Of a stretch of DNA of 64,000 nt, positions 46,376 to 57,500 are shown in pieces. The DNA lies in contig CM059623.1 of the NCBI GenBank assembly GCA_030435675.1, forward strand, positions 13,734,092-13,798,091, written 5' to 3'. The position numbers were made by a program, and so were the translations under genes. This DNA is from Steinernema hermaphroditum. Taxonomy: Eukaryota; Nematoda; Chromadorea; Rhabditida; Steinernematidae. Under the pieces are notes generated by a model, which was given only the letters and a program-made list of their open reading frames with translations, was not told where the DNA came from and did not search any database. How positions within the stretch are numbered: position 1 is the first letter of the stretch; each line of letters opens with the position of its first letter.

Positions 46376-49024
46376 TAGTCCCACATTCCCATAACTCACG
46401 GTTGTTACTTTCCGAAGAGAAAAAAATGTATAGAACTGAAGAACGTGTCCTTAACGAAATCGGCCCTTGAACAAAGAACGCGTCTTCCATGCATACATTA
46501 GCGCTCGCCACCATTATTCTTTCATGTCGGCTAGCAACAAAAAGCTGTCGCCGTGGTGAGCCCGAGTAGTCCACTCTCCCGAAAACCACTCCCAAATAAG
46601 ATTTGAACGTTTGAATGGCGCCCCTTATTGACGTGTGCGGAAGAGATTTAGCGTCGACGTTGCACGGCATAATTGCGCCGCGTTTTCCGAGTTCGTGCCT
46701 TGAATTACTACTTATGGATGCGCGCGCTTGCACGTCTTGACAAACTCCGGCCTGTGCACCTTTGATGCGTGCGTAAAAAGGACGAAAGCTTGTTGTTAGG
46801 GTGTTGTTTGAATTTGCCATTCATGGTGGGACGTGTTATTTATGGAAGCACCCTCTCTTATGCATGGATGTTGACGTGTTCGGAGCAACATTGAGCGATT
46901 CAAGCCCTTTTCACGACCTTCCTCTTATTGCTACGTGAATGTCACACGTTCGTCGTGTAACCAGAAGCTGTCGTGATACGTAATACAACTAAACTTGTGA
47001 CACATCGCCCTATTTCTGATAAAACCAGAAGAGAAAATCTCCCGACTACTACGAGCGCTAACCCTATTGTCGGTAGACGAGGTCGGAGACAATTTGGATG
47101 GTGTGGAAACTGTAGCAACAAAAGAGCAAATCGAAGTCGTCAAAACGGAGGATAGATTTACAAACATTGGCTGGTGACAGTCCACACAATCTCGGCTAGG
47201 AATTCGGTAGAGAGCATCATAATTTGAGCCAGTTGGGGTGCCGTCCAGTAATGATTGGGTCACCTGCTTTTTATCTCGTTTACGGTGGTATACGAATATT
47301 TTTCACCACTATGGCTACTTCAGAGGGCCATCAATTTTTTCAAAGAACGGATTTCACAACTGGAAAGAGCAAAAAACAGGTGAACCACTGTTCACAGAGC
47401 GATGCAAGATGCACTTATCTGCCTAGACAGTGCCACTGATCCTAGACAGGATCTCGCACTGTCTAGTTGCTTGTCTGGAATCATCGCTGTCGAGGGACTG
47501 TAGAGTGAGCAAATGGCGAATCCCAAAGAACATTTCTAGGTCTGTCTTCAACAGTCTTTTTTCCATCAAACGGTCATCCTTTCGTGGTGTGCTGACCGTC
47601 CGCTTTCGGTGTTCGACTTTCTTACCATGCAACTTAAGTAACCGGGTCCGATCAATTTGGAACATGAGTCTTGAAATGGTCCGCCTCAAAAAGCATTGAC
47701 CGTTGAGACGGTCAAGGGGTCAATTTTTTGTTTTTTTTTCTGGTCTACAGCGGTCGCGTTCGAGTGACGCTCTCAGTTAGGACAAAATAGGGACTGAGGC
47801 TGGCAGTGAACCAGATTTTTCTGATCTCAGTCTTAATATTTCGTCAGATGGCAAGGATTGGGTTATATAGACTTAAGGGTGCTCCCCAAATACCAATGAT
47901 TGCTCTTTCTTGTCTAAGTTTTTTCGATTCCTAGGATTTTATAGATTTGTAACACAAATTCTTAAGATCTAAAAAATCTAGAGGCTTTTTACGTTACATT
48001 CAACATCGAGCCACTTATGAGAAAACAGCATGTGTCCGACAACACTATTTGGCCGCCATCAACTGTCGCGCCCATATTTTATGGATCGCAATGCATAGGC
48101 GATTGTCGTCAAACGATGCCGCTTTATCTAACAGTCGGCAGCGCGCTCGCTGTTTGCTCATTTGCAGTTGGCGCTTGTGTTCAGCGCCGAGGTCGCCACG
48201 CAGGTATCAGGTCTACTTCCTGTGTTGATTGTTTTGTCTAGATTAAGGTTGTCCAATTCATCATAATGAGAAGACACCATTCACTGTGTGTAGTTTGTAG
48301 TAAACACGTCAAGATTTTGGTGCAATTAACCCCCACTTAATAAGAAATAATTTGAGCCATTTGTTATGTAGAACATTGTTATGTCTATGGATCTACGATC
48401 CCCAGTCGTTCGCCCCAACCATCCCCTAATCCCTTCTATGCAAATTCTACACGAATGCGTTATTCTCGCACACATAATTCGATCATAAACAAACGTTGTT
48501 TGTGGTGCGCCTCTAGAATAATCGCATCATAAACGTGATTTCACCGAGAAGCCTCATTGGTGCGCCTCCTCCTCGTTCCCGTGGTGTCCCCCTGCAGAGG
48601 GCGTAATTGTAGGAGGCGAACACACGCGTCAGGTTTCTGTTTATTGGCGCCTCGAGGGGTTTCGTTCGCGCGAGTGGAGGGCAAATGCAATGATTTGATG
48701 TGGCGACTGAGTGCGTCTCCTCTTCTGGTTTTTCGCCAGTGGCGCACAGTCTGAGGCGAGCGTCTAGTGACGGTCCATGGTCTCTCTGACTCGTCTTTAA
48801 TTGTTTTTTCGTGGTTAGTCGTGAGAGTGTCCCTATTTCTTAAAAATGTGTTCTTAATGGTATGAAGAGTCCCTTATATGAGTGGTCTTTTACGGGATGC
48901 TCTTTTCTGTTTGGAAATCTTATGAATTCAGCCAGAAATTCATGGAAATAGTGGCGACTGACAAGTGGTAGAGAGTTATTTGCCACCAGGCCTCCTAAGG
49001 GTATCACTGATCAATTTAAACGAC
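46376..49024. other. Long intergenic region
   Basis: No convincing gene. A match to the mariner-type end (CCGTCCAGTAATGATTGGG) is at about 47240-47259. 48541-48760 is GC-rich with repeated GGCGC/GAGGCG motifs and could be a promoter region, but no gene follows within reach. Confidence 0.3.
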
Positions 49025-49097
49025 GCCCGGTTAGCTCAGTCGGTAGAGCACCAGACTCTTAATCTGGCTGTCGCGGGTTCGAGCCCCGCATCGGGCT
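49025..49097 (+). tRNA. tRNA-Lys (CTT) copy 1
   Basis: 73 nt with acceptor stem GCCCGGT/ATCGGGC, D loop AGTCGGTAGA, anticodon loop ACTCTTAAT (anticodon CTT), and T arm GCGGGTTCGAGCCCCGC. Identical by eye to copies 2 and 3. Confidence 0.95.
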
Positions 49098-49129
49098 AAC
49101 GTTTTGATGGTCGTTCGGAGGTATAGGGA

Positions 49130-49215
49130 ACTCTTTTCGACATAATAAGACCTGAGGGTTTTCGCCGAAAGCACCGCCGTAATTATTTTGCACTTTCTCC
49201 GGCAGTGCTCTATGA
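49130..49215 (+). repeat. Segment duplicated downstream of two tRNA-Lys genes
   Basis: CTCTTTTCGACATAATAAGACCTG, then GGTTTTCGCCGAAAGCACCGCCGTAATT: matched at 51935-52025 after tRNA-Lys copy 2. The tRNA was therefore duplicated with its flank. Confidence 0.65.
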
Positions 49216-50212
49216 AACCCCGCTCGCTTATTTATAAAGTGAATATGTATCGTTTTGTGTGCTCATAGCAGCGATTGCGTCGCAGATCCGATTACATATT
49301 CGTGCTGCGCTGCTCACAATGAATATTCAGTCTCCGTTCGGTTTCCGACGCATCGACACATGGTGTTTGCTTTGTTCGCATGTGCATTCGAATTAGCTGG
49401 TCTATCAGTGGGATGGCTGGTAATGAAATGTTTATCTACGGGACCACGCACCTTAATATTCAAATACATTACTTATCATTCATCTGTTCCAAAGCTGTAC
49501 AGAAGTGGTCAACATAAGGAAGTCAACGTAACCATACATTCATCAAAGTAATGATTCAGTTCCTTGTCTTTCAAAACATACACTTCGTTACCGTTTGTGA
49601 CCCATGCCGTTTTCCTGGGTACCCAAAGACTGCTTTCAAACGCTCTTTTTGCCAGTCTTCGACGAACCATCTGCACTCAAATTTGTAAATATTTTTGAAA
49701 TTCCACAACGATTTATTCGATGCGCCAAACACATTCTGTTTTTGTAAACACATTTGATGCGTTGCCTCCAGTGCAGTTTCCACTGCCCCTATCATGCCGT
49801 GAAATGGGTCCCAGTGAAATCTGATCTGTCATGACTCGCGTCTCATTGGATCTCACTAATCGATGTGTGCTAAGATTAGCTCGTCTAGCCGAGTTGCTCA
49901 GATCTTTTCATTTCTTGTATTCTGCGAAAAAGAAGACATAATTCTTTGATCGGTGACTTTTCAAGGTCGACGACACTAATCCGTATGGCGTGAATGGGTT
50001 TAGCGCGATCCACCTTCAGCAAAACCTGTCTCAGCCATTGTTGCTTTCTCTGCGCGCCTTCTGCACTTATTTGTCACCATGAATTACGTTGACAGTTAAC
50101 TATTTTTCATAATATATTGACGCTATCGATCTGTGTCCAAAGTTCCCTTTCATTCAGTTTTCTATTCGCATGTACGTTCAAAATAGGACGCTTTTCCGCT
50201 TTCTTTTAAACC
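49216..50212. other. Intergenic
   Basis: Nothing recognisable. Confidence 0.3.
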
Positions 50213-50742
50213 AATAAACCCGGCTGCGCGCGAATTCGCGCCCTCCAGGTACTAAAAGCCAATTAGGTGCTCATGGATAGGGCTGAAGTTGGGGCCTAAA
50301 ACTGTAGCCCTGCGGGCGGCAAGACACCATAGCCCTGCGGGCGGCAAGATTGGTGCTCATGGATAGGGCTGAAGTTGGGGCCTAAAACTGTAGCCCTGCG
50401 GGCGGCAAGACACCATAGCCCTGCGGGCGGCAAGATTGGTGCTCATGCAAATGACTGAAGTTGTCCAAAAAACTGCAAAGCTAAAAAATACGCTAAAAAC
50501 GGCACAAAAACTGTAAAGAAACGCAAAACCTTGCGTCCCCAGAGATATGGTAGAAGTACAGCGCAACCATCTCAATTGCTTGTGTGGCTCATTGCGAACG
50601 TGCTTCGTTTGTAAGCGGGCGGTGTCGGGTTCGGTTCCCCTCGGGGTCTTTATTTTGTGTGGGTGTTTTCCCCGTGCTCACGGAAAAACACACACACAAA
50701 CAGACCAACGGACCCGTCGGTTCTCCATTTATATATAGGGGA
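50213..50742 (-). mobile_element. Dispersed element, copy C, with 86-bp tandem repeat
   Basis: The inverse of copy A. The plus strand begins AATAAACCCGGCTGCGCGCG with the AATTC hairpin and ends CCATTTATATATAGGGGA. It contains an 86-bp unit starting GGTGCTCATGGATAGGGCTG at 50266 and repeated at 50352, with a partial third at 50438. Each unit carries two CCCTGCGGGCGGCAAGA motifs. Confidence 0.75.
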
Positions 50743-51827
50743 TCAATACGGCCCGTTTGAACAAACATTGCGAACTGATAACAGTTCGATTCCACGCCGA
50801 CGGGTGCCTTCAGTGGCTTGTCGAGGCGCACTTTTGTACACGTGTTTCGCGTTTGTTCAGTTGCTCAATTGCGGTCACACTGGTTGCATCATCATCGTAC
50901 TATTCATTCCTTTGTTTCTGAAAATGGTATACTGGTGTTTTGATCGTGATTTTTAGCTAATTTTGTGCAACGCGAATCATGTCATTAGAGGTAAGATCAC
51001 GGAAAGTTCTGCGCTTAAAATGCACCTATCGGATTTGATAGTGCTTCTGCTTATATTCATCAAAAATCGGTGGACTTGGCACTCAGATTGTGTTCCACAC
51101 ATGAGAACTGCTCTGAGAACCGTGAGAGCTGAAAATGGTGATATTCTATCGAATATCTGATGAACACCCTAAAGTTAAATTTTTATGAAGTCTTGCGAAC
51201 CCCTTTGATGCCGTTCATATGTTAATGGAAACCCTCTCAGTTCGATATGTGGAACTCTCTCGTGAGACTTTACTTTCGTTTTTTTATAGAAATCTATAGA
51301 TACATATAGGAAATACGAAAACTACCTCTGGGTTTGGAGCACCTCATGGGTTGAGAACTTCTCGACTGGGAGCACCGCATCAATTTCTTAGATCAAAAAT
51401 CCACCATCTAGTTGACGGTGTGAAACTTCCCTACCTACCGTGACTATCATTACAGTGCAAAATGTTTGGTCTTATCACAAGAGCAATAACATTCTCTGTG
51501 CTTTTAGCTTTTAGCGTTCCGGTTTCAAAAATTGGAGATTGTATCTAACACGAATGCAATATTTCAGTGTTCCTTTGAGAAATACGCAAACATTGAGAAA
51601 TACCAAGTTGAGATATGATCGAAGTTTGCTAAACACGTCGCGATAGAGTTCGAGTTCGGCTCACAATGGAAATGGCACGCCCTAAACGCGTCATGGTTGT
51701 CACTCTATGTACATGTATGTTCCCTGAATTGAATATCGCCCTTAAAGCGTGATTTTGGAACCCCTATTATGATAAGGCGACCGCTGGTACCCAGCAGTGT
51801 TAAGATCATCGCACAAAAGTAAGCACC
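50743..51827. other. Intergenic
   Basis: No gene seen. CGCTGGTACCCAGCAGTGTT (51783 on), just above tRNA-Lys copy 2, recurs above the tRNA-Lys pseudogene at about 54041. Confidence 0.35.
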
Positions 51828-51900
51828 GCCCGGTTAGCTCAGTCGGTAGAGCACCAGACTCTTAATCTGGCTGTCGCGGGTTCGAGCCCCGCATCGGGCT
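51828..51900 (+). tRNA. tRNA-Lys (CTT) copy 2
   Basis: Same 73-nt sequence as copy 1, anticodon CTT. Shares flanking segments with copies 1 and 4. Confidence 0.95.
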
Positions 51901-52419
51901 TATCTTTTTGATACTCTTTTCGACTCTTTTATAACTCTTTTCGACAAAATAAGACCTGGTAGTTTTCGCTGAAAACACCGCCGTAATTGCTTCTTTTCAC
52001 TTCTTTTAGTACACGTTCTGAGTGCTCGCCGTCCCACCATTGGATTGGAATTCCCTGAATTGAACATCAGCTCCGTTGAAACCACATAAATGTTGTCTTT
52101 CGTTTATGTTCTAATCGTGTTTGGCGAAGCGTTTCATTTCGTTCATGATTTCTCTTGAATTGGGCCCAAACACTTTACTTCTTCACATAATGTTTTCCAC
52201 AACTCTGCAGTTCTTTTGTCTTCTTGCTTTTGTACAGTCTCTTCCCAACCTACATAGTCTTCCTAATTTTCAGTTAACCTCATCAGTAACTCTCCTTCAC
52301 TGCAGAATATGATTCACAAGAAGATCTCATTTGCGCGTTCCCTTTTTTATCATTCGCCGAGTGAATGAGGTCATCTTCGAGTATCGTCCGCTCATCACGT
52401 CTCTTCTCGCCGCTGTTTC
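51901..52419. other. Upstream region of the MGAT4-type gene
   Basis: Contains the duplicated tRNA downstream segment (51935-52025). No gene. Confidence 0.35.
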
Positions 52420-54933
52420 ATGGTCGTTTCAATTACCCTGCGCGGTGTTTCAGTAGTTGACCTCTACTGGATGGTCCGTCGGGGCACTTCGCTCAGAAGC
52501 ACGGTTCTGAAGGTGGGCACCGCCGTGCTACTGCTTTATCTCGTGCGGAAATGGACTGAATATGAAGTATCTAGTAAATATGAACAATTATTGGCGGTTG
52601 AGAGAGCGACGACGTTTCGATCGCCGATGGATATCAGCAATGGGCAGGAGGTAGGTCTTAGTGCACGGGGCTCATATATATTGTCGACGCCCGGTTAGCT
52701 CAGTCGGTAGAGCACCAGACTCTTAATCTGGCTGTCGCGGGTTCGAGCCCCGCATCGGGCTATTTTTTTATTTTATGGTTTCCACTTTTATCTATTTTCA
52801 CACGTTTATGCGCGTTTGCTAAAATTATTAAAAAATGAATTCATTTGCTACTGTGTCAGGGATAACAGCACTCCGAGAGAGACTGTCAACAGTGATCTCG
52901 TGGTGTAGTGGTTATCACATCTGTCTAACACACAGAAGGCCGGCGGTTCGAGCCCGCCCGAGATCAAACGTTTTTACTTTTCATTTCAGGTCGCCCATCT
53001 ATCGAAAGAACCCCAAAACCTTGTTCCCTTCCCACTTTATGACGTCCTGCCACACCTCATCAAATTGCCTGCCGACGCCCTTCTCAACCCGGCGTATCCT
53101 CTAAAACCAAGGTTAAAAAGAAGTGGCAATAGCACATCTCCTAAGATTGTGGTCGCCATTCCATCGGTGTATCGTGCAGAGGTATCCATAGTCACCTTCT
53201 CGTAATGGTTATTACCGTAAGCCTAGGTGAATTACCTCCGTACCACACTTGATTCTCTCTTCGAGAATTTGAGCCCGGAAGAAGCTCTGATTTCAAAGTT
53301 CATAGTCATGCTGGCTGAAATCGATTCAGACAGCGATCAGAAAATCGATCATGTTGCTGAAGAGCTGAAGAAATATTTCGAACCGCAGGTTGAATCGGGC
53401 CTTCTTGAATTCATTGTCCCACCGCTGGATTGGTATCCTCCAAATTTGGCGAATACCACGCCAACTTTCGGCGATAGCCCGGAGAGGATGTACTGGAGGA
53501 CAAAGCAGAATCTCGATTATGCATACTTAATGCTGTATGCGAGTCATTTCTTCAGTACAAGCAGGTACTACGTACAGCTGGAGGATGATATAAGCGCAGC
53601 CAAAGGTGGCTCATATAATAACTGGTCCCAAAAAGATGGTGATTTTAGGGTACATATCCACAATGATGCAATATGCGGACGGCAAAGGAACGGATTGGCT
53701 TTCCTGTGAATTTTCGAAGCTGGGATTTATCGGAAAACTCTTCCATATTTACGATCTGCCATTGATCTACAGATTTATTTTAATGTTCCATGCCGATAAG
53801 CCCGTTGATTGGCTTCTGGACCAGCTGTTTGAGGTTAAGTACTGCCATCATGAGGAGAAGAACTGCGTCAAGAAGGTGAGTCTTTTTTTTAAATTGCCAA
53901 CAATTAAATTGCCAAAAATGAGATAGCTTGGATTTTGTGGAAAGCATGAAATTTAAGCTTAAGCTTATTCATTTTTTTTGCACAAGTTGTACTAATTTTA
54001 GTGAATTTGAACCCCGAGATTTTGAACCCCGATTTGGTCGCTGGTACCCAGAAGTGTTAAGATTATTGCACTGATCAATGAAAGCGATGCCCGGTTAGCT
54101 CAGTCGGTAGTACCAGACTCTTAATCTGGCTGTCGCGTGTTCGAGCCCCGCATCGGGCTAATCATTTTTTCCACTAATGTGTTGCCCTCGTATTTTGAGT
54201 CTTTTTCGGTACGATGACCTCTAATGACCTGAAAACCACAACGATAGCGTTTGCTATATAAGCTTGTAGCCACTCATCACATTGCAGCGGATCAACAACA
54301 TTAAACGCAATTACGCCCGCCCTCCTCTCTTCCAACACCTCGGTCGTTTCTCGTCGCTCAAAGGAAAGAAACAAAATCTGCGAGAAGCCGGCTTCAATCG
54401 CTTCCGTGTCGCTCACGATGCCATCGCCACCACCAAGTCGGGCAATCCAGGTGTTTCTCATGTAAGTTCGCCTCGAAAAGCACAGCATGAGCACCAAAAT
54501 TACAGACGGACAGCAGCACGGACCACGGATCGGGTTCTCTTACAGACCCGTACACCTCTTCAGGCAACTTCTCACTTCAGAACCCGCATGTTGGCGACTA
54601 TTTCCTCTATCATTTCAAGTTCCCTTGTACTGTGCTCAGTATGTCCTTCTCTTTAGACCGCAGAGCTAAACGATGGTTTCAGAAATCTCACTGACCATGT
54701 GCCTTCCCACGGCCAAGCCACCTTCTGTGATTGTTAGAAAGGTGGCGCGAATAGTGAATCGTCGACGGGAAAGAGCGGCGGAGGAGGAGATCATGTGGAC
54801 AAGCACTTCGTCTACTGCTATGGAATATTCGGTGGACGCCGACAAAGCGCTCAAGATCAGTGAGCTCCGATTTGAGATCAACGATGATACGACGCCATTT
54901 TGCATGGAGAGGATAGCAATTCAGGCGTCTTAG
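52420..54933 (+). CDS. MGAT4-type beta-1,4-N-acetylglucosaminyltransferase, 7 exons, 528 aa
   Basis: Exons: 52420-52650, 52990-53181, 53227-53605, 53649-53875, 54288-54461, 54506-54638, 54683-54933; phases close throughout. It is a Golgi type II membrane enzyme: a short cytosolic tail, a signal anchor near GTAVLLLYLVRKW, then the GnT-IV catalytic domain. Landmarks are KIVVAIPSVYRAEVNYL, FGDSPERMYWRTKQNLDYAY, YYVQLEDD (metal site), LSCEFSKLGFIGKLF, FHADKPVDWLLD and LFQHLGRFSSLKGK, with a lectin-like tail ending KISELRFEINDD. GnT-IV adds a GlcNAc branch to the Man-alpha-1,3 arm of N-glycans. The start may be ATG 52471, since TTTCAG at 52448-52453 could be a trans-splice acceptor. Introns 1 and 4 hold tRNA genes. 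Confidence 0.9.
52689..52761 (+). tRNA. tRNA-Lys (CTT) copy 3, in MGAT4-type intron 1
   Basis: 73 nt, same sequence as copies 1 and 2, anticodon CTT, same strand as the host gene. Confidence 0.95.
52894..52966 (+). tRNA. tRNA-Val (AAC), in MGAT4-type intron 1
   Basis: 73 nt: acceptor stem GATCTCG/CGAGATC with discriminator A, D arm TGGTGTAGTGGTTATCAC, anticodon loop TCTAACACA (anticodon AAC), and T arm GGCGGTTCGAGCCCGCC. Confidence 0.95.
54089..54159 (+). pseudogene. tRNA-Lys pseudogene, in MGAT4-type intron 4
   Basis: The tRNA-Lys sequence with bases lost in the D stem (GGTAGTACCAG for GGTAGAGCACCAG) and a T-stem change (GCGTG for GCGGG). The D arm cannot close, so it is probably not functional. 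Confidence 0.85.
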
Positions 54934-55087
54934 AGTGAGCTTGTCTATGATTACTTCTAGTCTGTGGTTGCCTTTGATGCGGGTAAATAAAATAACTATA
55001 TATTTGGATTAAATTGGAAGCAAAACGAATCGTGAAATAAGCTAATCATTCGTGAATATAAGCAACTTAGAGATCTGAAATATCGAC

Positions 55088-55161
55088 GCCCGGTTAGCTC
55101 AGTCGGTAGAGCAGCAGACTCTTAATCTGGCTGTGCGGGGGTTCGAGCCCCGCATCGGGCT
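55088..55161 (+). tRNA. tRNA-Lys-like variant (CTT), possibly non-functional
   Basis: 74 nt. The anticodon stem has GCAGA against TCTGG (first pair broken) and the variable/T region is GTGCGGGGGTTCG, so one T-stem pair changes. The anticodon is still CTT. It may be decaying. Confidence 0.7.
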
Positions 55162-55387
55162 AATTTTTTCCCCAATGCAATAATAACTTCTCAAGAAAAA
55201 TTCTTACTTAATGGTTTGGTTTTGTTTCATCCATGGTTGGAAGGTCAACTTTATTTGATCAACTTTCACCTTAGTTCCGCTGGCGCGCGCACTATTGAAA
55301 GAAACGACAGCCAGTCGGCGGTCGATCGATCACTGTGTGTTGCAACATCGCCGCGATATAAACTCGTCGAGTGCAACAAAGTGCAGC

Positions 55388-55459
55388 GGTCCCGTGGTGT
55401 AGCGGTTAGCACTCAGGACTCTGAATCCTGCGACCCGAGTTCAAATCTCGGCGGGACCT
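55388..55459 (+). tRNA. tRNA-Gln (CTG) copy 2
   Basis: 72 nt, same as 37467-37538 by eye, anticodon CTG. Confidence 0.95.
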
Positions 55460-55944
55460 TATCTTTTGCATTGAGCTCAGTTGTTATTGTTAGGTGTCGA
55501 CACAGAGTTATTCTCGAGGCATTATGGAACGGACGAACTGTACTGCTGGGCAACTAACTGGCTAGATCATTTGCGCATTACCCGTCATTGCTTGTTATGT
55601 GATTAAATACTCGCAGATCGGTGTTCGCTGACTACGGCTACACAGAAGCATCGACGAAGCTTTGCAGGAAGTTTTGGAAATCTCCAAAAACACGACACTT
55701 TCATCGATACAGCTGTTTTCTCAAAGATGTTCTGATTTTTACCAAATGTGTTATTCAAAAGGTGAGGAACATCCTTCCGAAAGGTCTTTAACGATCAGCC
55801 TGGTGAAACTGTTTGATTATGCACTTCAAATAGATTATTTATTGTTTTCTTGGACACCAAGATAAGTGACAAATGCGATGAGTTCATGATATATACACGT
55901 AAAGAAACCCGAGCTGAAGTATAACTGATCTAAGGAGAAGATGT
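55460..55944. other. Intergenic, 3' side of GPDH
   Basis: No gene seen. Confidence 0.35.
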
Positions 55945-57385
55945 TCATTCGAGGGAGACGCCGCTAGAGTTGCTGGAGGCGTCGTCTCTGTTCTGCACCG
56001 TTTGGTGGGTGCTGTGGTTTTGCAGGCACTTAACCAGCTCCATCGGCGACACTTGACGTGTGCAGATGCGGTGAACAACGGTGAAGATCGGGAACGCCTC
56101 TTCAAGGCCGACGTCCGAGAGGATTCCGTAGATTTCGGACGCTGTGGGCGGTCCCTGGGCGCTCTGTCCCTTCAGGAGTTCTTTCTCGATTTCGTGGAGC
56201 TCCTTGTCGGATTGGACGAGTTCGCGGCACACTTTCATGTTGCGGCCACCAGAGCAAGTGGCAATGAGATCGGCCAGGCCGCAGGACTCGAAGAAGGTTT
56301 TGAGGTCGCTGCCAGGGTAGAAGGTTTCGACGAACTTGATCATCTCGTGCATGCCAAGACGAATGAGGGCGGCCTTGGAGTTGGAGCCGAGGCGGAGGCC
56401 TTCGGCGAAGCCAACAGCACAGGCGACGATGTTCTGGAAAGGAGTGATTTATATCATATTCAGGAAGTCACGACTAACCTTAAGAGCTCCACACATCTCC
56501 ACGGTGTACACATCTCTAACCACATTGATTCTGAAGTTGTCGGTGTCGAACATTCGCTGGAACATATCTCCATGCTCTGGATGGATGCATCCAACAGTGG
56601 CCTCGGCAAATTCGCCAGCGGCGATCTCATTAGCCAAGTTGGCGCCCATCAAGACGGAAACGTCGATGTTAAGGTGATTGCGGATCTCATCGGAGACGGC
56701 GCTGGCAGAACCGTCGGGTTTGGTGGCAATGCCCTAAAGTGACAGCTTTGTAAAGGGAGAACGGGGGAAGGGTCTACCTTGATAAGAGAGATGCCGACGG
56801 CCTCCGACTGCACGTGGTCTTTGATCGACGTGCACACGTCTTGCACCATTTGATGGGGGGTGGCGAAGATCAAAATGTCGGCGTTCTTCACCGTGTCCTT
56901 GATGCAGCTGTATGCGACCTAAATGAATCGAAAAATAGTAACCTAGCTTAAGATCATGCTCATTCTATGGATTGCTATTGAATCTCGAAACGAATTTTGA
57001 TGGTTCTATGAAAAAGGTGGAATTTGAAGAGGTCCGTGGACCACCCATAGCGTGGAATACGACCAAGTACTCAAAGGCTAACTTCCATCTCATTTCAGAT
57101 CGATAGGAATGAGCAACATACCACATTAGTGGGCAGCTTGATCGACGGCAAGTAGACGACATTCTCGTGGAACTCATTGATTATATCGGTGAGGGTGCGA
57201 CCGTTGATGTCCTTGGGGCGGACCCACATGGCCACATGAGAATCGAACTCGGCATAGCGCTGGACGTTCTCTCCGACAACCTTCGCAATCGTAGAAGCCC
57301 TGAACATCCGCCAATTATTGCCTACATCTTCAACTCAAGGCACTTACCAGTTACCGTATCCAACGATGGCAATGCGTTTGGCCAT
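55945..57385 (-). CDS. NAD-dependent glycerol-3-phosphate dehydrogenase, 5 exons, 366 aa
   Basis: Minus-strand exons in order: 57385-57348, 57299-57122, 56918-56778, 56733-56479, 56433-55945. The cytosolic enzyme reduces dihydroxyacetone phosphate to glycerol 3-phosphate, for lipid synthesis, glycerol production under osmotic stress and NAD recycling. Landmarks are IAIVGYGNW (NAD loop), VRMWV-like VAMWVRPKD, NEFHENVVYLP, ILIFATPHQM, GISLIKGIA, VLMGANLANEIA, FRINVVRD, MCGALKNIVACAVGF and the FFESCGLADLIATCSGGRN segment. The NAD loop reads GYGNWAST where GSGNWGSA is usual. It has a longer, Ser/Asn-rich C terminus (SSNSSGVSLE). Two nematode paralogues exist (gpdh-1 and gpdh-2); I cannot say which this matches. 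Confidence 0.93.
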
Positions 57386-57461
57386 TTTCGGGGAAATCCT
57401 GTCAGGCTTTGAGAGATTTGGAAGAGAAGACAAATGATGATAAGCGCCGGGTGGGCAAGGG

Positions 57462-57500
57462 CGCTTTTATGTGGGCGCCGACTCCGCCCCTCCCCCACAT
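57462..57500 (-). promoter_or_regulatory. Probable GPDH core promoter
   Basis: On the minus strand CCCCCATGTGGGGGAGGGG is followed by CCCACATAAAAGCGCCC, a TATA-like box about 80 bp above the GPDH ATG. Confidence 0.4.

Noticed and set aside
56002..56742. A 246-codon plus-strand frame across the GPDH exons
   Set aside because: It is antisense to GPDH, whose conserved motifs and splice phases are unmistakable on the minus strand.
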